Shown piece by piece: positions 14,544 through 20,653 of a stretch of 23,252 bases of DNA. Made by a program: the position numbers and the translations under genes. The notes under the pieces are model-generated. The model was given only the letters and a program-made list of their open reading frames with translations. It was not told where the DNA came from and did no database searches. Position 1 is the stretch's first letter. The number at the start of each line of letters is the position of its first letter. The DNA is from RGIG4097 sp964550635 (GTDB lineage: Bacteria > Bacillota > Clostridia > Christensenellales > CAG-917), in the NCBI GenBank assembly GCA_964550635.1, contig CAZJZV010000021.1:1-23252 (forward strand). Direction: 5' to 3'.

Positions 14544-15056
14544 ATGAATCTTATAGTTGCAGTTGACGAGAAATGGGGTATCGGCAAAAAGAACGACTTG
14601 CTCTTTCATCTCAAAAAGGATATGAAGCACTTTGTCGAGCATACGTCGGGCAAAACCGTGGTTATGGGTGCAAACACTCTACGCTCTTTCCCGGGCGGTC
14701 TCCCCTTGAAAAACAGAACGAATATCGTCCTAAATCCCGACGGGCTTGAGTCCGATGCGGTCGAGAAAGGATATATCCTCGTCCGCTCTCTCCCCGAACT
14801 TTTCGCAACCTTGAAAAACTATCCGACGGACGAAATCTACGTCATAGGCGGGGCAATGATGTATCGCACCCTTCTCCCCTATTGCGACGTTGCGTATATC
14901 ACGAAAGTGTCCGCGGACGGCGGTGCGGAAGTTTTCCACGAAAACCTTGACGACCTTCCGAATTGGACGATAGCGGACGAAAGCACACCCGAAGACGACA
15001 ACGGCTACGTTATCCGTTTCTGCACCTACAAAAACAATTCCGTCTTGAAATTCTAA
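14544..15056 (+). CDS. folA: Dihydrofolate reductase
   Basis: Reduces dihydrofolate to tetrahydrofolate with NADPH, closing the thymidylate cycle with thyA just upstream. 170 residues, normal length. N-terminal MNLIVAVDEKWGIGKKNDLL, the folate-binding helix with the catalytic acid Asp26 in HLKKDMKHF, VVMGANTLRSFPGG (39-52, the nucleotide-binding block), and EIYVIGGAMMYRTLLPY, the second NADPH site. Ribosome binding site GGGGGC before the ATG. A bidirectional terminator follows at 15181. Confidence 0.95.
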   Translation: MNLIVAVDEKWGIGKKNDLLFHLKKDMKHFVEHTSGKTVVMGANTLRSFPGGLPLKNRTNIVLNPDGLESDAVEKGYILVRSLPELFATLKNYPTDEIYVIGGAMMYRTLLPYCDVAYITKVSADGGAEVFHENLDDLPNWTIADESTPEDDNGYVIRFCTYKNNSVLKF

Positions 15057-15121
15057 ATCCAAAATCATTGTATCTGGTTGACAGTAATTATTAAAGCAGA
15101 ATACGTACAATTGCTTTCCTC

Positions 15122-15155
15122 TCATTGCGAGCGCAACGCGGCAATCTCCGAGAGA
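15122..15155. repeat. Dispersed palindromic repeat resembling the TCATTGCGAG...GGCAATC family
   Basis: This stretch starts TCATTGCGAGCGCAACGCGG and continues CAATCTC. ATTGC and GCAAT pair around a GC-rich centre. It resembles a type of intergenic repeat (TCATTGCGAG...GCAATC) common in many bacterial genomes; only one copy is in this window. No function is visible. The rest of 15057-15180 holds nothing I can identify. Confidence 0.5.
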
Positions 15156-15180
15156 CGGAATCAATCAAATTGTTTATACG

Positions 15181-15215
15181 AAAAAAGCGGAACTCTCATC
15201 AAGTTCCGCTTTTTT
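15181..15215. terminator. Bidirectional terminator between folA and korC
   Basis: A 14-bp perfect stem, AAAAAAGCGGAACT/AGTTCCGCTTTTTT, with loop CTCATCA. A and T runs at the ends make it functional in both directions; it ends thyA-folA on the plus strand and korDABC on the minus strand. Confidence 0.9.
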
Positions 15216-15226
15216 GTTTTATCTTT

Positions 15227-15757
15227 TTAGAAGAGATTGTAGCCCGCTTCGAAACACGCTTGGTTTGACGGAATGAATTGCGGTTTCCCTGCAAACACCT
15301 TTGCAATCGTGTTGAGCATGACGTCTTCGGGGAAAACTCCCGAAAGTTTGATATATGCGCCCAATATGACAAGGTTTGACGCTTTGTCGTTGCCGACTTC
15401 GTGCGCTATTTTGTTTGCGTCCACGTAGTATGCGTTGACGTCGGGATTTGCGCATTTGTCAGAGATGAGCGAACTGTTGATGATGACCGTACCGCCTTTC
15501 TTGACGCTCATTTGGAATTTGTCAAGAGAGGGCTTGTTCATTGCGATAAGGCAATCGGGCACTGCGATGATAGGAGATGCGACGGGTTTTTCCGCGTCAA
15601 TGACGACGGAGCAATTTGCCGTGCCTCCTCTCATTTCGGGGCCGTAACTGGGGAGCCAAGTTGCATATTGATTTTCAAACATAGCCGCGTATGCGAGCAT
15701 TTGTCCGAGGGAAAGTACGCCTTGACCGCCGAAACCTGCGACGATGATTTTTTCCAT
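15227..15757 (-). CDS. korC: 2-oxoacid:ferredoxin oxidoreductase, gamma subunit
   Basis: The gamma subunit of the coenzyme-A-dependent 2-oxoacid (2-oxoglutarate or branched-chain) ferredoxin oxidoreductase. 176 residues. The GFGGQGVLSLG motif (8-18) begins the domain, then YATWLPSYGPEMRGG, which is characteristic of these subunits, and the C-terminal SNQACFEAGY. GGAGGT precedes the ATG. It is the last gene of the four-gene operon, with two bases between it and the beta-subunit gene. The organism would make reduced ferredoxin and acyl-CoA, or run the reaction in reverse for 2-oxoacid synthesis. Confidence 0.9.
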   Translation of the reverse strand: MEKIIVAGFGGQGVLSLGQMLAYAAMFENQYATWLPSYGPEMRGGTANCSVVIDAEKPVASPIIAVPDCLIAMNKPSLDKFQMSVKKGGTVIINSSLISDKCANPDVNAYYVDANKIAHEVGNDKASNLVILGAYIKLSGVFPEDVMLNTIAKVFAGKPQFIPSNQACFEAGYNLF

Positions 15758-15758
15758 A

Positions 15759-16496
15759 CTATTCGACCTCCTTGAAAACTCCGAGCGGATATTGTTCGGT
15801 CATTTCAGTCTTGACGAATTCAAGCGCTTTTTCGGGAGACATATGCCAGTTGGTCGGGCAAGTGGACAGGAGTTCAACGAAACTGAATCCCTTCCCTTCC
15901 ACTTGGTTTTGGAATGCCTTCAACACTGCTTTCTTCGCTTTTTTGACGTTTTGGACGTCCGCAAGGGAGCAACGTGCAATATAACTAGGTCCGTCAAGGG
16001 TTGCGAGCAATTCGCACATACGGATAGGATTGCCGTTGACTTTCGCATCGCGACCGCTCACGCAGGTGGTAGCCTTTTGACCAAGGAGCGTGGTGGGAGC
16101 CATTTGACCGCCCGTCATTCCGTAGATTGCGTTGTTGATGAAGATGACCGTGATATTCACACCTCTGGTTGCGGCGTGGACGATTTCCGCCATACCGATT
16201 GAAGCAAGGTCGCCGTCCCCTTGATATGCGAATACGACGTTATCGGGGTTTGTGAGTTTGATACCCGTAGCGACCGCGGGCGCTCTGCCGTGGGATGCTT
16301 CCTGCATATCGCAGTTGAAGTAGTTATACGCGAAAACCGCGCAACCGACGGGAGCGACTCCGACGACTTTGCCTTGGAGTTTCAACTCGTCGAGTGCTTC
16401 TGCAACGAGACGATGCGCTATGCCGTGGGTGCAACCGGGGCAATAGTGCAAGGGGGTATCAGTCAAAAACGAGGGTTTTTCAAAAACGACTGCCAT
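15759..16496 (-). CDS. korB: 2-oxoacid:ferredoxin oxidoreductase, beta (TPP-binding) subunit
   Basis: Binds thiamine pyrophosphate and carries the catalytic site with the alpha subunit. 245 residues. The N-terminal HYCPGCTHG (17-25) and the TPP/Mg motif GDGDLASIG (93-101) to NNAIYGMTGGQ (121-131) are all intact. AAGGAGGTAAAATAA precedes the ATG. Encoded directly after korA. The subunit is similar in size to VorA/KorB of Clostridia; which 2-oxoacid it prefers cannot be told from sequence alone. Confidence 0.92.
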   Translation of the reverse strand: MAVVFEKPSFLTDTPLHYCPGCTHGIAHRLVAEALDELKLQGKVVGVAPVGCAVFAYNYFNCDMQEASHGRAPAVATGIKLTNPDNVVFAYQGDGDLASIGMAEIVHAATRGVNITVIFINNAIYGMTGGQMAPTTLLGQKATTCVSGRDAKVNGNPIRMCELLATLDGPSYIARCSLADVQNVKKAKKAVLKAFQNQVEGKGFSFVELLSTCPTNWHMSPEKALEFVKTEMTEQYPLGVFKEVE

Positions 16497-17561
16497 TTAT
16501 TTTACCTCCTTTTTGATGAATTCGACGATGTCTTCGGGAGTCATGACGTTACCGCCGCTTCTGCCGAAGAAACGGACGGGCTTTTTGCCTGCGACTTCGA
16601 GTTTGACGTCTTCGATATACTGTCCCATACTGAGTTCGACCGCCACGATTTCCTTGACGTTATCTTCGTTTGCGACTTTCGCAAACGACACTTTGGGGAA
16701 CGGATAAAGAGTGATAGGACGGATAAGTCCCGCTTTCACGCCGTCCGCGCGGAGCATATCGACTGCGGATTTAGCGATACGCGCGACGGTGCCGTATGCG
16801 GTGATGACGATTTCCGCATCATCGACGAGATATTCTTCGACCATAGTTTCGTTTTCGCACATCTCATCGTAGACTTTTTGGAGTTTATGGTTCATCGCTT
16901 CGAGTTCGTCGGGGACGATATAAAGGGAGTTGATGACTCTGCGAGTCTTGCCAAATCCGGTGCCGTCCGTCGCCCATTCTTTCTTGGGGAAGGTTGCGGG
17001 GTCTTTCATTTCGGGAAGGGTGACCGCTTCCATAATCTGACCGAGCATGCCGTCGCCGAGAATCATAACGGGAAGACGATACTTCTCCGCCTTATCCCAC
17101 GCATCGTAAAGAAGGTCTACGCACTCTTGCACCGAGCAAGGACCGTAAACGAGCATCTTATAATCGCCGTGTCCACCGCCCTTGACCGCTTGGAAGTAGT
17201 CGCCTTGAGCGGGTTGAATACCACCGAGACCGGGTCCGGAGCGCACCATATTTATGATAACGCAAGGGAGTTCCGCGCCGCAGATATAGGAAATACCTTC
17301 TTGCTTCAGGGAAACGCCGGGGCTTGACGACGAAGTCATCGCTCTACCGCCTGCGCCCGCCGAGCCGTACACCATATTGATAGCGGCGACTTCGCTTTCC
17401 GCCTGAATGAAGTGTCCGCCGACTTGGGGCAAACGCCAACTCATATATTCGGGGATTTCGTTTTGCGGAGTGATGGGATAGCCTGCGTAGAAACGGCAAC
17501 CGCCTCTGATTGCGGCTTCCGCTATTGCTTCATTGCCTTTCATCAGTTTTCTTTCAGCCAT
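16497..17561 (-). CDS. korA: 2-oxoacid:ferredoxin oxidoreductase, alpha subunit (VorB/KorA type)
   Basis: The alpha subunit, which carries the pyrimidine-binding part of the active site. 354 residues. GYPITPQNEIPEYM (27-40), QAESEVAAINMVYGSAGAGG (53-72), TSSSSPG (76-82) and MVRSGPGLGG are the family's signature. The C-terminal domain with SMGQYIEDVKL is complete. Ribosome binding site GGAG before ATG. It is commonly named 3-methyl-2-oxobutanoate dehydrogenase VorB in Clostridia; 2-oxoglutarate is the other likely substrate. Confidence 0.92.
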   Translation of the reverse strand: MAERKLMKGNEAIAEAAIRGGCRFYAGYPITPQNEIPEYMSWRLPQVGGHFIQAESEVAAINMVYGSAGAGGRAMTSSSSPGVSLKQEGISYICGAELPCVIINMVRSGPGLGGIQPAQGDYFQAVKGGGHGDYKMLVYGPCSVQECVDLLYDAWDKAEKYRLPVMILGDGMLGQIMEAVTLPEMKDPATFPKKEWATDGTGFGKTRRVINSLYIVPDELEAMNHKLQKVYDEMCENETMVEEYLVDDAEIVITAYGTVARIAKSAVDMLRADGVKAGLIRPITLYPFPKVSFAKVANEDNVKEIVAVELSMGQYIEDVKLEVAGKKPVRFFGRSGGNVMTPEDIVEFIKKEVK

Positions 17562-17562
17562 A

Positions 17563-17769
17563 TTATTTCTCCACCTTTATAGCGCAGTCGGGGCACATGG
17601 TAGCGCAGAAAGCGCAACCGATGCACGCGGACGGATCGAGTTCGGTCACGACGAAGTAACCTTTGTTGTTACTTTCGGTCTTGGACACCGCAAGGATATG
17701 TTTGGGACAAGCGGTAACGCAGAGTCCGCAACCCTTGCAGGTATCTTTGAAAATGGTCAGTTTTGCCAT
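17563..17769 (-). CDS. korD: Ferredoxin-type 2[4Fe-4S] subunit of the 2-oxoacid oxidoreductase
   Basis: The delta subunit, which transfers electrons to external ferredoxin. 68 residues with two CxxCxxCxxxC motifs: Cys11, 14, 17, 21 and Cys49, 52, 55, 59, each followed by Pro. TAGGAG precedes the ATG. First gene of the operon; one base from korA. A hairpin lies upstream (17787-17815), and no clear promoter is visible in the 73-nt gap to the NYN gene, so transcription may read in from there. Confidence 0.94.
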   Translation of the reverse strand: MAKLTIFKDTCKGCGLCVTACPKHILAVSKTESNNKGYFVVTELDPSACIGCAFCATMCPDCAIKVEK

Positions 17770-17786
17770 AATTACTCCTAAAATAG

Positions 17787-17815
17787 CAAGTGCATCAAGA
17801 TCCTTGATGCACTTG
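17787..17815 (-). terminator. Hairpin between the NYN gene and korD
   Basis: A perfect 13-bp stem with a three-base loop; on the minus strand it is followed by GCTATTTTAGG rather than a U run. It could be a weak terminator, an attenuator controlling kor expression, or an RNase-processing hairpin at the 5' end of the korDABC message. It ends 17 bases before the korD start. Confidence 0.5.
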
Positions 17816-17842
17816 AAATTGATTATTGAACATCAAGCAATC

Positions 17843-18529
17843 TTAGTCTTCGTTGCCTGCGATAATCTTATTGAATTGTTCGAGAAGGAGCGCGAATTGT
17901 GCGTCTTCTGCGGAATTGTCCGCTTTGGGTACTTCTTGCGCGGGTGCGGGAGCAGGTGCAGGAGCGGGAGCGGGTTGTTGATATACGGGTTGTTGATATA
18001 CGGGTTGAGGTGCGGGTTCTGCTTTTCTTGCAGGAGCCTTCTTGGGTGCCGCCGCGACGGGAGCAACTCTCTTGTAACCGCTTTCGAGAACTTTGGAGAC
18101 GGTTGCATTTGCATCGAGGGTGATGACCTTGTTGCAGAGAACGCTATTCTTGTCGGGTTCGACAACGCCTGCGATGACGTCTTTGCCGTATGCCTTGAGA
18201 TACGCGATCAAAGGAGTGATGTCGCCGTTTCCGTAGATGAGGAAGAAACCGTCGATATTCGGGAATTGAGCGAGTCTGGCTGCGTCAATGACTTGACGAA
18301 GGTCGAGTTTGCCTTTTCTCTTCTTGGGAAGAGCGGAAAGTGCGTCATAGCTGTTTTCCTGAATAAATTCACCGTAATCTTTGGTGCGTTTTGCAGAATA
18401 ACCGTAGAACTTGCAGCCTGCGATTTCGCCAAAACGGGAAAGTTCTTCAAGAGCGGCTGCGAATGCGCTGAAAGGAACTCTGACACTTTCAATGTCGGCA
18501 AGCACTACGTACTTTTTCATTGTTGCCAT
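17843..18529 (-). CDS. NYN-domain (PIN-like) protein with Pro/Ala/Gln-rich C-terminus
   Basis: A 228-residue protein. The N-terminal 150 residues form a NYN/PIN-like nuclease domain of the LabA type: Asp12 in VLADIESVRV, Asp76 and Asp82 in LDLRQVIDA, and Asp94 and Asp103 in NIDGFFLIYGNGDITPLIAY are the expected metal-binding acids. Residues 155-200 are a disordered linker with two VYQQP pentapeptides (178-187) and an Ala-Pro alternation, followed by a short C-terminal helix (about 205-225) that may bind a partner. The 15-bp DNA tandem repeat behind VYQQP is at 17971-18000. It probably cuts or binds RNA, but the target is unknown. ATG at 18529 behind AAGGAGAAGATT; promoter at 18587-18615. Confidence 0.85.
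   Translation of the reverse strand: MATMKKYVVLADIESVRVPFSAFAAALEELSRFGEIAGCKFYGYSAKRTKDYGEFIQENSYDALSALPKKRKGKLDLRQVIDAARLAQFPNIDGFFLIYGNGDITPLIAYLKAYGKDVIAGVVEPDKNSVLCNKVITLDANATVSKVLESGYKRVAPVAAAPKKAPARKAEPAPQPVYQQPVYQQPAPAPAPAPAPAQEVPKADNSAEDAQFALLLEQFNKIIAGNED
17971..18000 (-). repeat. In-frame 15-bp tandem repeat in the NYN gene
   Basis: Two exact tandem copies of CGGGTTGTTGATATA, followed by a partial third (CGGGTTG), encode the VYQQP repeats. In-frame units of this kind can expand or contract by slippage. Confidence 0.85.
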
Positions 18530-18586
18530 AATCTTCTCCTTGTAGTTGCGGGTGTTGTTTCCGCAAAAGTGATATTTTATAGTTAT

Positions 18587-18615
18587 ATTTTATATTATAA
18601 AGTTGATTTTGTCTA
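18587..18615 (-). promoter_or_regulatory. Promoter of the NYN gene
   Basis: Reading the minus strand: TAGACA (18615-18610), 17-nt spacer, TAAAAT (18592-18587). Transcription would start near 18580, about 50 nt before the ATG. Confidence 0.6.
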
Positions 18616-19419
18616 TAACTTTTTTTGTTCTCTCTTAAAATAGAAGAGCCACTGTTGCACGTACCCCGAATAATCGCCGTATTTTTCCACGAGAATGCGG
18701 GATAATTTCTCCGCGGGGACGTCCGGATACTCGTCCGCAAACACCTTCAAAATCCAAGTGTCGACGGGGAATACGTCCTGCCGTCCAAGCCCGAAAAGAA
18801 GAATGCAATCCGCGACCTTTCTGCCAATGCCCTTATACGACGTCAAGATTTTTCTTGCGGTTTCGGTGTCCACGCCGTCGAAAGACGGTATGCCTTCATC
18901 ACGGAAACGCCTTGCGGTGAGAGCAAGATATTCCGCCCTATACCCCGCGCCTTGAGTCTTATACCACTCTTCATCCACGCTCGCAAGAGCATCGACCGTC
19001 GGGAAAGCGTGATAGCCGTCCATATCCTCGCCGAGAGCGGTGCAAATTCTCTCGATAATACTCTTGATTCTGGGGATGTGATTGTTCTGCGACACGATGA
19101 ATGAAAACACGGTTTCGACGAAGTTTTGCTTCAAAATTCTGATACCCTTTCCAAACTCGATTGCCGACGAAACAAGCCCTTTATCTTGCGATTTCAACTG
19201 TATTATATCATAGTTTGTGTCAAAATCAAGATATTTTCTGAAAAAAACTTCATCGTCGCAATCGACCGCCGTGCCGTCCGTTGTTTGAGAGAAAAAAGCG
19301 CGGTGATTTTGCGCGAAAACGACAAATCCGTCCCCCTCTTCGCGACACCTAAAAACCTGCCCGCATTCAAGGGTTTGCCTAATATCAAAGGTATCCATTT
19401 TAGGTATAACGAATTTCAT
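18613..19419 (-). CDS. ogg: 8-oxoguanine DNA glycosylase, OGG1 type
   Basis: A base-excision-repair enzyme that removes 8-oxoguanine and cuts the strand. 268 residues: OGG N-terminal domain (about 1-95, with TLECGQVFRC), then the HhH-GPD domain with IVSQNNHIPRIKSIIERIC, the hairpin GIGRKVADC (catalytic Lys201) and FPVDTWI (Asp220). Similar to the OGG-like enzymes of Clostridia. The start MKFVIPK at 19419 has no ribosome binding site; instead a near-consensus promoter ends seven bases upstream, so the mRNA is probably leaderless. The longer reading frame upstream is unlikely. Confidence 0.92.
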   Translation of the reverse strand: MKFVIPKMDTFDIRQTLECGQVFRCREEGDGFVVFAQNHRAFFSQTTDGTAVDCDDEVFFRKYLDFDTNYDIIQLKSQDKGLVSSAIEFGKGIRILKQNFVETVFSFIVSQNNHIPRIKSIIERICTALGEDMDGYHAFPTVDALASVDEEWYKTQGAGYRAEYLALTARRFRDEGIPSFDGVDTETARKILTSYKGIGRKVADCILLFGLGRQDVFPVDTWILKVFADEYPDVPAEKLSRILVEKYGDYSGYVQQWLFYFKREQKKL

Positions 19420-19426
19420 ACAATAA

Positions 19427-19454
19427 ATTATATCGCGCGCGCACGAAAAGTCAA
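19427..19454 (-). promoter_or_regulatory. Promoter of ogg, +1 at the start codon
   Basis: Minus strand: TTGACT (19454-19449), 16-nt spacer, TATAAT (19432-19427), then seven bases to the A of ATG (19419), which is the expected transcription start. No Shine-Dalgarno sequence lies between. Confidence 0.72.
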
Positions 19455-19500
19455 CACCGTCGCAACGTGTCCGAAGCGATAATCGCGGTCGTTTCGTGCA

Positions 19501-19544
19501 ATAAATGAAAACCGCAAACAAACGTATTCACGAAAGTTTGCGGT
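19501..19544 (-). terminator. Terminator of the rplU-prp-rpmA operon
   Basis: On the minus strand a nine-base-pair stem ACCGCAAAC/GTTTGCGGT (19536-19544 with 19511-19519) with a 16-nt loop is followed by TTTCATTTAT, a T-rich tail. Confidence 0.7.
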
Positions 19545-19566
19545 CAAGTGCTATTTGTGTTTGCAA

Positions 19567-19851
19567 TTAGTCTTCTGCGTAGACGGATACTTGTCTATGC
19601 ATACCACCTTTTCCGGTGCGCTCAAATTTCACGGTGCCGTCGATGAGTGCAAAGAGAGTGTCGTCTTTGCCGATGCCGACGTTGTTACCGGGATGGAACT
19701 TGGTGCCTCTTTGACGAACGAGAATGTTGCCTGCGAGAACGAATTGTCCGTCCGCACGTTTTGCGCCAAGTCTTTTTGCGGCACTCTCACGACCGTTGTG
19801 AGAAGAACCGGTACCTTTTTTATGAGCGAATAATTGAATATTGATAAACAT
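19567..19851 (-). CDS. rpmA: Ribosomal protein L27 with cleavable N-terminal extension
   Basis: Large-subunit ribosomal protein near the peptidyl-transferase centre. 94 residues. The N-terminus MFINIQLF-AHKKGTGSSHNG shows the Firmicutes extension that the protease Prp removes after Phe8. Core GNILVRQRGTKFHPGNNVG and the C-terminal RTGKGGMHRQVSVY are typical. GGAGGT precedes the ATG. The prp gene is directly upstream (one base apart) and rplU before that, the conserved operon order. Confidence 0.97.
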   Translation of the reverse strand: MFINIQLFAHKKGTGSSHNGRESAAKRLGAKRADGQFVLAGNILVRQRGTKFHPGNNVGIGKDDTLFALIDGTVKFERTGKGGMHRQVSVYAED

Positions 19852-19852
19852 A

Positions 19853-20182
19853 TTATTCTACCTCCAACGTTATATAGTCCGAATATTCTTCGTAGAGGTC
19901 GGACACCCCTAAATACGCTGTTCTCAGAATTATGTCCGCGTCGTGAGACTGCTCACTGCTGACGGCCGATGGCAACGTGACTTTGAGATAACCCTTGTCC
20001 GCGTTGACTTCGTAGGAAACCGCGATGCCGAGAAGTTGCATAAGTCCGAGGACTGCGGTCTGTATGATTGACGATGCCGCCGCGCATACGATGTCTTCGC
20101 CCTGTTCGGCGTAGCCTGTATGCCCCGATGCTTCCACTCCGACGAGTTTTCCGTTTTTTCTGAAGAACTTGATGTTGGTCAT
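19853..20182 (-). CDS. prp: Ribosomal-processing cysteine protease Prp
   Basis: Cleaves the N-terminal extension of L27. 109 residues; catalytic Cys33 in EDIVCAAASS and His21 in ASGHTGYAE. Encoded between rplU and rpmA as in most Firmicutes. Four bases lie after the rplU stop; the prp ribosome binding site overlaps the rplU end. Confidence 0.95.
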   Translation of the reverse strand: MTNIKFFRKNGKLVGVEASGHTGYAEQGEDIVCAAASSIIQTAVLGLMQLLGIAVSYEVNADKGYLKVTLPSAVSSEQSHDADIILRTAYLGVSDLYEEYSDYITLEVE

Positions 20183-20186
20183 GAGA

Positions 20187-20492
20187 TTAACCTTTGATTG
20201 CGGTTATTTTCAACTCGGTATACGGTTGACGATGACCTTGACGCTTTCTGATTTGCTTTTTGGGTTTGTAGTGGACGACCAAGATTTTGGGGAACTTGTC
20301 TTGTCTGACGACTTCTGCTTGAACGGATGCGTTCGCACAATCTGCGCCTGCCTTGACAACTTCGCCGTCTGCGATCATGAGCACTTTGAGTTCGACTTTT
20401 GCGCCGATTTCCGCGTCGATTTTCTCGACCTTCACGAGCATGTCTTTCTCAACCTTGTATTGCTTTCCGCCACATTCAACGATTGCGTACAT
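20187..20492 (-). CDS. rplU: Ribosomal protein L21
   Basis: Large-subunit ribosomal protein. 101 residues from ATG at 20492 (MYAIVECGGKQYKVEKDMLV), behind AGAGGAGGTAAAAAC; a longer frame upstream overlaps the leader and promoter and is not used. C-terminal YKPKKQIRKRQGHRQPYTEL is the L21 signature. First gene of the operon with prp and rpmA. Confidence 0.97.
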   Translation of the reverse strand: MYAIVECGGKQYKVEKDMLVKVEKIDAEIGAKVELKVLMIADGEVVKAGADCANASVQAEVVRQDKFPKILVVHYKPKKQIRKRQGHRQPYTELKITAIKG

Positions 20493-20589
20493 GTTTTTAC
20501 CTCCTCTAACCAGTCTCGCCGTAGTGGCCGCCGAACAAATCCAAGAATATGGAAGGTCGGACCAGTTATCGCCATTTCCGAGCGGCTCG
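20493..20589 (-). promoter_or_regulatory. L21 leader RNA (5' UTR of rplU)
   Basis: About 97 nt between the promoter and rplU, containing paired GC-rich elements such as CGAGCCGCTCGG and a GGCGGCCACTACGGCGAGAC segment shortly before the ribosome binding site. This matches the position and general look of the Firmicutes L21 leader, which controls the operon by binding a ribosomal protein. I did not run a covariance model. Confidence 0.65.
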
Positions 20590-20595
20590 ACGACT

Positions 20596-20624
20596 AATGT
20601 AACAAATTTCGCGACTATTGTCAA
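20596..20624 (-). promoter_or_regulatory. Promoter of the rplU operon
   Basis: Minus strand: perfect TTGACA (20624-20619), 17-nt spacer, TACATT (20601-20596). Start predicted near 20589. Confidence 0.78.
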
Positions 20625-20653
20625 ACGATTTTGCCTATATTATATATAATATC

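Noticed and set aside
16221..17327. 368-residue open frame on the plus strand
   Set aside because: Antisense to korA/korB, whose identity is certain.
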